The notes beneath the pieces were generated by a model, which worked only from the letters and a program-made list of their open reading frames with translations, made no database searches and had not been told where the DNA came from. Below, piece after piece: positions 34,870 through 42,208 of a DNA stretch of 64,000 nt. The stretch is from Phycisphaeraceae bacterium (GTDB lineage Bacteria > Planctomycetota > Phycisphaerae > Phycisphaerales > UBA1924). The position numbers and the translations under genes were made by a program. Location of the stretch: contig JAHBXL010000013.1 of assembly GCA_019636495.1 (NCBI GenBank), positions 1 through 64,000 on the forward strand, in the 5' to 3' direction. Position 1 is the stretch's first letter, and the number at the start of each line of letters is the position of its first letter.

Positions 34870-36870
34870 ATGTCCCAGACTGTCACCCGCTACCACGCCC
34901 TGTTCGAGTCCCTGCGGAGCCGCCGGCGCAAGCCGGAGAACCGCAAGGGGCTGGACCTGTTCGCCGCGACCGCGGCGATGAAGGTCCGCCACGCGCGGGT
35001 GACGCTGGGGTACCTGCGGCGAGAGGCCGAGCGCATCGATGCGCTCGCGCCCGACCTGAAGAAGCACTCGGACCGCGCGCTCGACGACGTTGTCCGCACG
35101 GTCCGCGAGTCGTTTGTCCGCGGCCGGGCCGAGGTCGCACTGGTGCGGCGCGCGTTCGCGTGCGTGCGCGAAGTCGCCCGGCGCGAGACCGGCGAAGAGG
35201 CGTACATCGTTCAACTCATGGGCGCGGTCGCGCTGTACAAGGGTCGTATCGTCGAGATGGTCACCGGCGAGGGCAAGACGCTCACGGGGTCGATCGCGGC
35301 GGTGCCCCTGGCCTGGCGGCACAAGCATGTGCACGTGTTCACGGTCAACGACTACCTCGCCGCGCGCGATGCCGAATCCCGCGCCGGGATCTACCGCCGA
35401 TGCGCGTGCGAGGTCGGCGCAATCACGCAAAGCGTCGAAGAGCGCGAGCGCGCCGCCATCTACGCGCGCGCCATCGTTTACGGCACGCCCAAACAGATCA
35501 CCGCCGACTGGTTGCGCGACCAGATTCGCCTGGGCCAACTCTCGACGGCGTGGACAGGCCGCGCGCTGCTCTCGCGCGGCGGCGCCGGCGCGACGCACCC
35601 CGGCGCGGGCGGGCCGCTCATCCCCGGCCTGCACGCCTGCCTCGTCGACGAAGCCGACGCCGTGCTCATCGACGAAGGCGTGGTCCCCCTCATCATCGCC
35701 CGCGCCCGGCGCGAGGACGACATGGCCGCGATCTACAAGGACGCCGCCGAGATTGCCCGGAAACTCGACGCCAAGGCCGACTTCACCATCGACCACTTGC
35801 GCCGCCGCGCCGACCTGACGCGACGGGGCGAGCACCGCACCGCGCAACTCTCCGAGCGCCTCGAGGATCCCATCTGGCGCGCCACGCGCCGCGCCCAGGA
35901 ACTGGTCCGGCAGGCGCTGGTCGCGCGGCACTGCTACCTCAACGGACATCAGTACCAGATCGTCGACGGCCGCGTCGTCATCGTCGACGAGTACACCGGA
36001 CGCTTCCTGCCCGACCGCTCGTGGGAGCACGGCCTGCACCAGGCCGTCGAGGCCAAGGAGAATCTCGAGATCACCGCCGACCGAGAGACGCTCGCCCGCA
36101 TGAGTTTCCAGCGGTTCTTCCGCACGTACCCGTTCCTCTGCGGAATGACCGGCACCGCGGCCGATGCCTCGGGCGAGATGCAGCGCGTCTACGAGCGGCC
36201 GGTCACCGTTGTGCCGACCAACAGACCGCTGGCACGCCTGAAGATGCCGACGCGCGTCTTCCGCTCCAGCGAGGCGCGATGGAACGCCGTGGTCGATTCC
36301 ATCGCCGACTTGCACCGCCAGCGCCGGCCCGTGCTCGTCGGCACGCGGTCGATCGAAGCCTCGGAACTGCTCGCCGCGCGGCTGACCGCCCGCGGCCTCG
36401 TGCACCGCGTGCTCAACGCTTCGTTTGATAAAGACGAGGCCGACATCGTCGCGCAGGCCGGCCGGCACGGCACCATCACCGTCGCCACCAACATGGCCGG
36501 GCGCGGCACCGACATCAAACTCGATCGAGAATCGCGCGAGCACGGCGGCCTGCACGTCATGCTCACCGAGATGCACTCGGCCAAACGCATCGACCGCCAG
36601 TTCATTGGCCGCGCCGGCCGACAGGGCGACCCGGGCTCGTCGCAGGTCTTCATGTCTCTGGAGGACGAACTTGTGCGGCACCAGGCGCCCGGGCTGCTCG
36701 GCTACCTGCGGGCCATCGCCGGGTCGGATGAACTCTCCGGCGTTGCGCGCCGGCAGGCGCTGGCGGTCTTCCGCATCGCCCAGCGCCGCGCCGAGGCCCG
36801 AGGCAGACGCATGCGCACCGACGTGCTGCGTCACGACGATTGGATCGAGAAGCACATGCCCGGCGGGTGA
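34870..36870 (+). CDS. Shortened SecA-like translocase ATPase
   Basis: A 666-residue protein with the SecA motor: Walker A MVTGEGKTLTG (Lys136), FTVNDYLAARDAE, DEAD box VDEADAVLIDEGVVPLIIA (Asp260), VDEYTGRFLPDRSWEHGLHQ, MTGTA, TNMAGRGTDIKLD and IGRAGRQGDPGSSQVFMSLE. Canonical SecA is 800-950 residues. Here the sequence ends about 80 residues after the last helicase motif, so most of the helical wing and scaffold region and the zinc-binding C-terminal linker are missing, while the region between the DEAD box and VDEYTGR (preprotein cross-linking domain) is shortened. It is therefore an accessory SecA-type motor rather than the housekeeping SecA. It lies 14 bp after the M50-HlyD gene, so it is co-transcribed. 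Confidence 0.88.
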   Translation: MSQTVTRYHALFESLRSRRRKPENRKGLDLFAATAAMKVRHARVTLGYLRREAERIDALAPDLKKHSDRALDDVVRTVRESFVRGRAEVALVRRAFACVREVARRETGEEAYIVQLMGAVALYKGRIVEMVTGEGKTLTGSIAAVPLAWRHKHVHVFTVNDYLAARDAESRAGIYRRCACEVGAITQSVEERERAAIYARAIVYGTPKQITADWLRDQIRLGQLSTAWTGRALLSRGGAGATHPGAGGPLIPGLHACLVDEADAVLIDEGVVPLIIARARREDDMAAIYKDAAEIARKLDAKADFTIDHLRRRADLTRRGEHRTAQLSERLEDPIWRATRRAQELVRQALVARHCYLNGHQYQIVDGRVVIVDEYTGRFLPDRSWEHGLHQAVEAKENLEITADRETLARMSFQRFFRTYPFLCGMTGTAADASGEMQRVYERPVTVVPTNRPLARLKMPTRVFRSSEARWNAVVDSIADLHRQRRPVLVGTRSIEASELLAARLTARGLVHRVLNASFDKDEADIVAQAGRHGTITVATNMAGRGTDIKLDRESREHGGLHVMLTEMHSAKRIDRQFIGRAGRQGDPGSSQVFMSLEDELVRHQAPGLLGYLRAIAGSDELSGVARRQALAVFRIAQRRAEARGRRMRTDVLRHDDWIEKHMPGG

Positions 36871-36954
36871 TCGCCGCGGGCCTTCGCTCGGTGTATCGGC
36901 CGGTCTCTGCGCCGCCCGACAACGGCCGGGCGTGGGCCCGCCGCTCGCTGCGCC

Positions 36955-37605
36955 TCATCGTCGGACCGTGGAACGATCACGCCGATCGTGGTCATTCGCC
37001 GGCTGCTCGCCCAGCACGTCGCGGGCGATGTCCTCGATCTTGCGCCGTTCATCGCGCGCACGGTCCTGCAGCAGCGTGTGCGCGGCGGGCTCGGAGATGC
37101 CCCGCTCGCTGACAAGTTTCCACTTCGCCTGCTCGATGAGCCGTCGAGAGTCGATCTGCCGCTGCAGGCGCAGGGCGTGTGCCCGATCGTCGCGGCGGGC
37201 CGCGTGCATGCTCATCGCGACACTGATCGCAGCGCGAAGTTGGTTCTGGCTGCTGGGCTTGACCATGTAGCCGAACACGCCCGCCTCCGCCGCGGCGTTC
37301 ACGTGCTCGGCATCGGAATGCGCCGAGAGCATGATGACCGGGATGTCCAGTTCGTCGAGGATCCGGCGCGCCGCGGCCAGACCGTCGACCCCCGGCATGT
37401 CGATGTCCAGCATGCACACAGCCGGGCGTTGCGCTCGCGCGAGTTCGATCGCGGCGTGGCCATCCCCCACCGGCCCGAGCACTTCGAACCCGCTGCGCAT
37501 CAGCAGCGCGGCGATCCCTGTCGCCGCGAGCGTGTCGTCATCGGCGACGAGAATGCGCAGGCCCGCTTCGATCGGTGACTCACGGTGCTGTTCGGAAGCG
37601 CCCAT
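36955..37605 (-). CDS. Response regulator with ANTAR RNA-binding output domain
   Basis: A 216-residue two-domain regulator. The receiver domain spans residues about 15-130: acidic pair in ILVADDDTLAATGIAALLM, phosphoacceptor Asp in VCMLDIDMPGVDGLA, VIMLSAHSD (Ser/Thr switch) and GYMVKPSS (Lys). A helix follows and then an ANTAR domain, about 140-195 (LQRQIDSRRLIEQAKWKL, RISEP-type helix with AAHTLLQDRARD). ANTAR regulators bind paired hexanucleotide hairpins in nascent RNA and prevent termination. The ATG at 37605 is chosen because the upstream 31-residue extension is poor. No sensor kinase lies next to it. It converges on the SecA-like gene. Confidence 0.88.
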   Translation of the reverse strand: MGASEQHRESPIEAGLRILVADDDTLAATGIAALLMRSGFEVLGPVGDGHAAIELARAQRPAVCMLDIDMPGVDGLAAARRILDELDIPVIMLSAHSDAEHVNAAAEAGVFGYMVKPSSQNQLRAAISVAMSMHAARRDDRAHALRLQRQIDSRRLIEQAKWKLVSERGISEPAAHTLLQDRARDERRKIEDIARDVLGEQPANDHDRRDRSTVRR

Positions 37606-38062
37606 GGAGAGGGTGATCCTTGCCGGCTCGCCGCGCTCGGCATGCCTTGTGCCGGCATGGGCACACGAAAAGGCACAAAGACCGATCGCGACGAGCAAGG
37701 CCGATTATCGGCAGATTCGCGCCCGCATGTCAAACGCGGAAATCCCGCGTTTCTCAAGCAATTCCGGCGCGGGCCGCGCCACTCGCCGCGTGCGCCATCG
37801 CCGGCCCGAACCGTTCGTCCTCAGCCGTCTTGCATGCAACGCACCGAGGCGCCGCGCGAGCCGTAAGGCCTCCTCCTGCCCGCTCGCGGCCGCATAATCG
37901 GGCAGATTGGATGAACTGGTCCGCTGATTCCAGACTCGCCGCTGCGCAGTCGCGCGCCCGCCACGCGAACTCGAAGCGTTTCACGCCGCGAAGGCTCGTC
38001 GATGCGCACCGGTCACGCGCTTCGCCTCCCGGCGCGAAAGATGAGCCCCTGGTCGTTTTGGT
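37606..38062. other. Intergenic stretch of about 460 bp, no gene recognised
   Basis: Between the ANTAR regulator start and the end of the zinc-ribbon membrane gene (both minus strand). Open frames in it are Arg/Pro-rich and lack starts with ribosome sites. No tRNA, terminator or repeat was seen. It includes the regulator's upstream control region. Confidence 0.4.
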
Positions 38063-38539
38063 TCACGCTGCCGCGCTGCCGCACTCCGGACACACCGCGC
38101 CTCGCGGCAGTCCTTCGCGGCTGTATCCGCAGCGCGGGCACAAGCCCGCTCGCCGCCGCGCGAGAATCTCGAGCCCCCAGCCCGCGCCGGCACCGGCAAA
38201 CGCCGCCGCGGCGGGAACCCACAGCGGAACCCACACCCACCACTGCTTCGCCGACCCGAAGTGCCACTCGGGCAGCCATCGCACCTGGTCGAGCCGTCCG
38301 CTCGATTGGATGGTCCAGCCGCGCTTGAACTGGCTGCCCCAGCCGAACTTGTTCATCGTCACGCCCGTCCTGCCGCGAATGTACCCGACGATCAACCCGT
38401 TGCCGTGCTGCCACGTGAACATGCCGAAGAGACTCGCCACCCACGCGAGCACCAGCACGCCGCCGACCCACAGCCCGCCGCGGCGGACACGACGGGGCCA
38501 GCGAGCGGGAACGGAGGAGGTTGGAGGAGGGCAGGGCAT
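38063..38539 (-). CDS. Small membrane protein with C-terminal zinc ribbon
   Basis: A 158-residue protein with two membrane helices (about residues 22-42, LWVGGVLVLAWVASLFGMF, and 100-120, WVWVPLWVPAAAAFAGAGAG), a periplasmic or external loop with several Trp residues between them, and a C-terminal zinc ribbon (CPRCGYSREGLPRGAVCPEC). Proteins with this closing motif are frequent in planctomycetes and their role is unknown. ATG 38539 is preferred; an upstream in-frame GTG at 38548 would add three residues. Confidence 0.65.
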   Translation of the reverse strand: MPCPPPTSSVPARWPRRVRRGGLWVGGVLVLAWVASLFGMFTWQHGNGLIVGYIRGRTGVTMNKFGWGSQFKRGWTIQSSGRLDQVRWLPEWHFGSAKQWWVWVPLWVPAAAAFAGAGAGWGLEILARRRAGLCPRCGYSREGLPRGAVCPECGSAAA

Positions 38540-38624
38540 GGCACACACAGGAACGGGGCGGGCGCGGGCGGAGGCGCGAGAGTTGGATTGTCTACGGGGA
38601 TGGCCGCGGAGTGGATGGCCCAGA

Positions 38625-40622
38625 CTACAACTGTTTGATGCCTATGGACCGGAGGTACTCGAAGGTGGGGTCGTAAATCTCTGCTGCGCGCGTCGGATCG
38701 TCGGGATCACTCTCGGGCACGACGATGACCATTCCCTGCCGCGCTCGCGTCAAGAGGACTCGGTAAGCGTTCTTGAGGTAGGTCTGAATCTCGGGCTTGT
38801 TGATCCTGTTCCATCGGGCTCCAACGAACGAATGGTGCGACCAGCCGGAGCCATTCGAGGTCGGCCGGAAATCGCCGTCCCAGACTACACCAGTCCAGTC
38901 AAGCTCGAGCCCCTGCACGTCGAACTCCGTCGCCGCATCTTCGAGGTAGTAGGAAGACCGAACGTCATCCTTCGGATCAAGGAACCAATGTACAGGGTCA
39001 GTCGGAGATCGCACATCGATCGCGTGGGGCTTCAGTCTCAACGCCTGCGAGGACACAACGAGACCATATCGCTCGGTTCCTCGCGCCTGATCCCTCAGCC
39101 AGCCCTTTGCCTGCTTCAGATCTCGCGTCAACACGATCGGGAACTTTGCGTTGATTTCGTCGAGCAGTCGCTGCGCCTCGGAACGCTCTCGATCCAACAC
39201 CGCTTTGACGAACGCCGACACGTTCTCGGCCCGAAACGACCGCATCGATACAGACAAGTGCATGTGGTTGTTCCACGCCACATTGGGGCGAGCATCCAGT
39301 TGTGCCAACACTCCACCAGCGCCGTACTCGGAATCGTGCAGGCGGGGCGAAATGTGAATGTCCCAATGCGGGAACGATCGATTCAGGGACTCAATCCACT
39401 CCCCGATGCCGGCCTCACCGGTGTTGATCTCTTGTCCACCACCGACAAGACAGACAATCACTGCCCAGTCGGGGTGCCGGTCCATGCAGGAGATCAAGAA
39501 CTCCGGCTCTGACATGGTGAAATCGGCATGCCCTCGCTTCCGCTGCATGAACGAGGCCGTTTGCTTGCGGTTCCACGCGCGCTGAGCCTCATCGAACAGC
39601 ACGACGCGGTCAACCGGCGGGCGGTCGCTGCGGAGGCACTCATCACGGAAGTGGTGTACGTTCTGAATGAACGCCCGCACTTCACTGCGTGCGACTCCGA
39701 GCCTCCCCTTTGTGCCGCTGATCGAGAGGCGGCGCACTTTGTCTCGCGCCAGTGCTTCGCAGAGGATTCGTACCAGCGGCCCATTGCCTGAGAGAAAGAC
39801 GCTGTGCTGTGCGCTGGCCCTATCGCTGTGCTTCGTCGCGATGTTCAGGCCAACAAGCGTCTTGCCTGCGCCAGGTACGCCGGTGACGAAGCAGATGGCC
39901 TTTCGCCTGTTCGCTTGGGCATCTCGGATAACGATCGATATCGACTCAGATGTGTGAGTCAGGTTGATTGCGCCAGCATCACTTCGCGAGATCGATTCGA
40001 CCGAGTGACCACCGTAGAGGGCGAGTGCCGCCTCAACAATCGTCGGGGTAGGGCAGTATCGACCTTGTTCCCACTCAACGGCATTGATCACCGGACCGTC
40101 TCGCAAGGCCAGTACTTGCACTATGACACTGCTGAGGTTCTCTGGTGTAGCCCGGATTGGTGCGAGCAAGCCATCGTCATGCGATGTCGCGGCGATCGCG
40201 AAAGGTCCTGCGCGAGCTTTGGTTGCCACCAGAACCGGAGCAATGAACTGTCCGTGACTCGTTTCATGGAAGTGCTTCAGATCGAGGGCGTAGTCGTACA
40301 CTTGGTCAACTGCGCCGGGGCGAAACTCGGTTTCGCCGACTTTGAACTCCAACACGAAGAGGGCGTGTCCGATCGCGGCGACCACGTCGATGCGCTTGCC
40401 TATGCGCGGCACGTCGTACTCAAAGTAGACCTTGCCGCTACCCCAGTCGCCGCGATGTCGCGTAAGCACTTCTTTCAGAATACGAATCTGCTCGATCCAT
40501 GCCGACTTCTGGGTCGGTTCATCGGCAAAGGTGCTGTTGCGCGACAGCGTACCGAGTATCTCGTCCTCGTTCCGAGCGAGAAAGGCGGCGATGGTATCGG
40601 AGTAGTACGACCGTTCGGGCAA
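38625..40622 (-). CDS. DUF2075-type helicase-like protein with N-terminal nuclease-like domain
   Basis: A 665-residue protein. Residues about 60-120 look like a PD-(D/E)xK nuclease-type core ([17 protein letters not shown], then [10 protein letters not shown] with the Glu-x-Lys pair). Residues about 235-640 are a DUF2075 P-loop helicase-like module: Walker A GVPGAGKT (Lys254), Walker [12 protein letters not shown], the glutamine-containing [34 protein letters not shown] and the closing [14 protein letters not shown]. Such proteins occur in phage-defence and mobile contexts, and the function is not established. The start is TTG (GGAG 6 nt upstream). Base composition is clearly less GC-rich than in neighbouring genes, a sign of horizontal acquisition. 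Confidence 0.85.
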   Translation of the reverse strand: MPERSYYSDTIAAFLARNEDEILGTLSRNSTFADEPTQKSAWIEQIRILKEVLTRHRGDWGSGKVYFEYDVPRIGKRIDVVAAIGHALFVLEFKVGETEFRPGAVDQVYDYALDLKHFHETSHGQFIAPVLVATKARAGPFAIAATSHDDGLLAPIRATPENLSSVIVQVLALRDGPVINAVEWEQGRYCPTPTIVEAALALYGGHSVESISRSDAGAINLTHTSESISIVIRDAQANRRKAICFVTGVPGAGKTLVGLNIATKHSDRASAQHSVFLSGNGPLVRILCEALARDKVRRLSISGTKGRLGVARSEVRAFIQNVHHFRDECLRSDRPPVDRVVLFDEAQRAWNRKQTASFMQRKRGHADFTMSEPEFLISCMDRHPDWAVIVCLVGGGQEINTGEAGIGEWIESLNRSFPHWDIHISPRLHDSEYGAGGVLAQLDARPNVAWNNHMHLSVSMRSFRAENVSAFVKAVLDRERSEAQRLLDEINAKFPIVLTRDLKQAKGWLRDQARGTERYGLVVSSQALRLKPHAIDVRSPTDPVHWFLDPKDDVRSSYYLEDAATEFDVQGLELDWTGVVWDGDFRPTSNGSGWSHHSFVGARWNRINKPEIQTYLKNAYRVLLTRARQGMVIVVPESDPDDPTRAAEIYDPTFEYLRSIGIKQL

Positions 40623-40762
40623 GGGCGGCTCCAGAGATTCAGCGGCCGAGCGTACCAGGAGACGTGGGCTAACTCAATGACGCGGTCCTCGGTGTTACTT
40701 GACACTGATCCCGTCCTATCCCAGGATCGGTCAGGTTGGGACTGGGCGAAGGGGAGATGGAC

Positions 40763-40966
40763 ATGCACTTCATCGTCAGAATCGAGAGTTTCGACGGCCG
40801 CGACACGTTCCTGCATTGCGGCAACGGCGAGCAGGACCATCTGTTCGCGGTGGTGGGCGTTGATGCGGATGGGCGGGCCGAGATTGTGGACAGCGCGTAC
40901 CGCAGCTACGAGGAGGCCGCGGCGGCGTGGCCGGAGGCGGCGAGAGCGAAGGGGCAAGAGGCATGA
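40763..40966 (+). CDS. Small protein of unknown function, first of a coupled pair
   Basis: A 67-residue protein (MHFIVRIESFDGRDTFLHCG ... SYEEAAAAWPEAARAKG). ATG 40763 is chosen because GGAG lies 6 nt before it; ATG 40757 overlaps that site. The start of the next gene overlaps its stop (ATGA at 40963-40966). No family recognised. It lies in the same accessory patch as the DUF2075 gene and the transposase. Confidence 0.55.
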   Translation: MHFIVRIESFDGRDTFLHCGNGEQDHLFAVVGVDADGRAEIVDSAYRSYEEAAAAWPEAARAKGQEA

Positions 40967-41316
40967 ATGAGAAGCAGGTCCATGCGAGTGCGATGCACGC
41001 GGCCGGGATCGCGGACCAGTTCCGGCTGATGCAACTCGCGGATGAAGATGGCGACAGCCGCCTCCGCGACATCATGGACCTTGCCGGAGGATGGATCGGC
41101 GTGGCATCGCGGCTTGGTGCAGTTGGTGTACTTGTGGAGAGCATCCGGGCTGAGCACGGCGAGGATGCGGAGTGGGGCGGGGCTCTGCCGCATGTGTACG
41201 ACGTGTGGCAATAGATCGCCGAGGCGCTCTGGCACGAGTACGAATCGAGCGACACAGAGCGCATCGTCCGCGTTGCTGTAGGACGTGCGTCGATCAACTC
41301 GCGCGAGGACGAGTAG
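40963..41316 (+). pseudogene. Small gene interrupted by an in-frame amber codon
   Basis: The frame from ATG 40963 gives 83 residues ending HVYDVWQ, then TAG at 41212-41214. The same frame then continues without a break for 33 codons of protein-like sequence (IAEALWHEYESSDTERIVRV, then AVGRASINSREDE) to a second TAG at 41314-41316. A single C-to-T change (CAG to TAG) in a 117-residue ancestor explains this best. The shorter product may still be made, since it has intact coupling to the upstream gene. Readthrough is possible but unsupported. Function unknown. Confidence 0.6.
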
Positions 41317-41358
41317 TACCTCCGCCCCTGCCGGGGCGAGGAGAGGGAGAGATGTTCG

Positions 41359-41404
41359 CTTTCCACGGTCGGCGGTTCGCTTCGCGAACCTTGACCGTGG
41401 CTAC
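41359..41404 (+). repeat. REP-type palindrome, copy 1
   Basis: A 46-bp element with outer arms CCACGGTC / GACCGTGG and an inner hairpin GGTTCG-CTT-CGAACC. It is identical to copy 2 (42113-42158) at 45 of 46 positions, in the same orientation. Confidence 0.75.
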
Positions 41405-41556
41405 ATTCCGGCGTCCCTTCGGGACGGAAGGCATGCATGGGAAGGGCGTTCCAGATGCACATGCAGCGCACCGCACGGCATCCCTTCGGGGCGGAAGGCA
41501 AAGACAAGGAAGGCGGCAGCCGATTCGGGTCTTTCGCCCCAACGGGGCGTCGGGTT

Positions 41557-41607
41557 GTAGCCACGGTCAAGGCCGCACCGCAGGTGCGAGCCGCGGACCG
41601 TGGAAAG
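41557..41607 (-). repeat. REP-type palindrome, inverted copy with a diverged centre
   Basis: In inverse orientation relative to the other two copies. The outer arms (CTTTCCACGGTC and GACCGTGGCTAC on the minus strand) are conserved, while the inner stem is different (CGGCTCGCACC / GGTGCGGCC). It overlaps the last 14 codons of the transposase gene, so the element supplies the protein's C-terminus and stop. Confidence 0.7.
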
Positions 41608-42046
41608 CCCGCGGATCGAACTCGATCTCGTGCAGGGTCAGCAACCGAAGCAACTCCGACTTGAAGTCTTCCTTCTTGTGGTGCTCGCGCTGGCCCGCGA
41701 TGTAGGCCTTCAGGACCGGCTCCTGCGACTTGCTCACTGTGAATGCTGAGTAGCCCTCCTGCCAGGCGAACGCGCGATGCTCCGGGAAGGTGTCGTGGAC
41801 CCAGCGCGAAGCCTGACCCTTCACGACCCGCATGAGATCCGAGATTGCGGCATCGTGACGCCAGCGCAGGTACATGTGAACGTGGTCTTCGATGCCGTTG
41901 ATGTCGAACAGCACTCCCTTCTCGGTGCGGACGATGCCACCCATGTATGGGTAGAGTCGCTCGGCGAGCGCGGGCGTGATCAGCGGTGCGCGGTTCTTTG
42001 TTGAGAAGACGACGTGCAACAGGATCTGCGAGTAGGTTCCGGGCAT
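41567..42046 (-). CDS. IS200-like REP-associated tyrosine transposase (RAYT, Y1 family)
   Basis: A 159-residue Y1 transposase. The first strand is TYSQILLHVVFSTKNR, the family opening. The metal-binding His-x-His is GIEDHVHMYL (His55, His57). WQEGYSAFTVSKS and AYIAGQREHH are the typical closing segments, with Tyr115 the likely nucleophile. ATG 42046 has GGAG 9 nt upstream; a 15-residue longer frame has no support. The domain appears complete, so the protein may be active. The C-terminal 14 codons lie inside a REP palindrome. It is flanked by further REP copies. Confidence 0.88.
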   Translation of the reverse strand: MPGTYSQILLHVVFSTKNRAPLITPALAERLYPYMGGIVRTEKGVLFDINGIEDHVHMYLRWRHDAAISDLMRVVKGQASRWVHDTFPEHRAFAWQEGYSAFTVSKSQEPVLKAYIAGQREHHKKEDFKSELLRLLTLHEIEFDPRAFHGPRLAPAVRP

Positions 42047-42112
42047 CGATGTATCTCCTTCGCCCCATCCGGGGCGAAGAGCAGAATACAAGAGAGTTCT
42101 TCTGTTCTTCTG

Positions 42113-42158
42113 CTTTCCACGGTCTGCGGTTCGCTTCGCGAACCTTGACCGTGGCTAC
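42113..42158 (+). repeat. REP-type palindrome, copy 2
   Basis: 46 bp, identical to copy 1 (41359-41404) except for one G/T difference. It lies between the transposase start and the end of the nuoF gene. Confidence 0.75.
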
Positions 42159-42208
42159 AACCAGGCGCCCCGTTGGGGCGAGAGACAGGATTCTCTCAGA
42201 AGCTCACA

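Larger units (their letters stand above)
41323..42180. mobile_element. RAYT transposase with surrounding REP-type palindromes
   Basis: A unit made of the minus-strand IS200-like transposase gene and at least three copies of a roughly 46-51 bp imperfect palindrome (41359-41404, 41557-41607 inverted, 42113-42158). Four short CGCCCC/GGGGCG hairpins also belong to it (41323-41338, 41535-41549, 42058-42079, 42166-42180), plus CGTCCC/GGGACG at 41412-41426. This is the arrangement of REP-associated tyrosine transposases, which spread or maintain REP elements. The exact boundaries are not defined by a target-site duplication, as expected for this class. Confidence 0.7.

Noticed and set aside
37606..38062. 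Possible tRNA in the intergenic region
   Set aside because: A TTCGAGTTCG-like stretch is present, but no cloverleaf arms or anticodon stem can be formed around it.
37620..39512. 630-codon plus-strand open frame
   Set aside because: It crosses an intergenic region and runs opposite two recognisable minus-strand genes.
40699..40762. TTGACA at 40699-40704 as a promoter for the small gene pair
   Set aside because: No acceptable -10 box lies 15-19 bp downstream.
41212..41214. TAG read as pyrrolysine or programmed readthrough
   Set aside because: No pyrrolysine genes or readthrough signals are visible. A single C-to-T change is simpler.
41323..42180. Short repeated palindromes considered as a CRISPR array
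   Set aside because: There are only a few copies in both orientations, with irregular spacing, and they surround a RAYT transposase.
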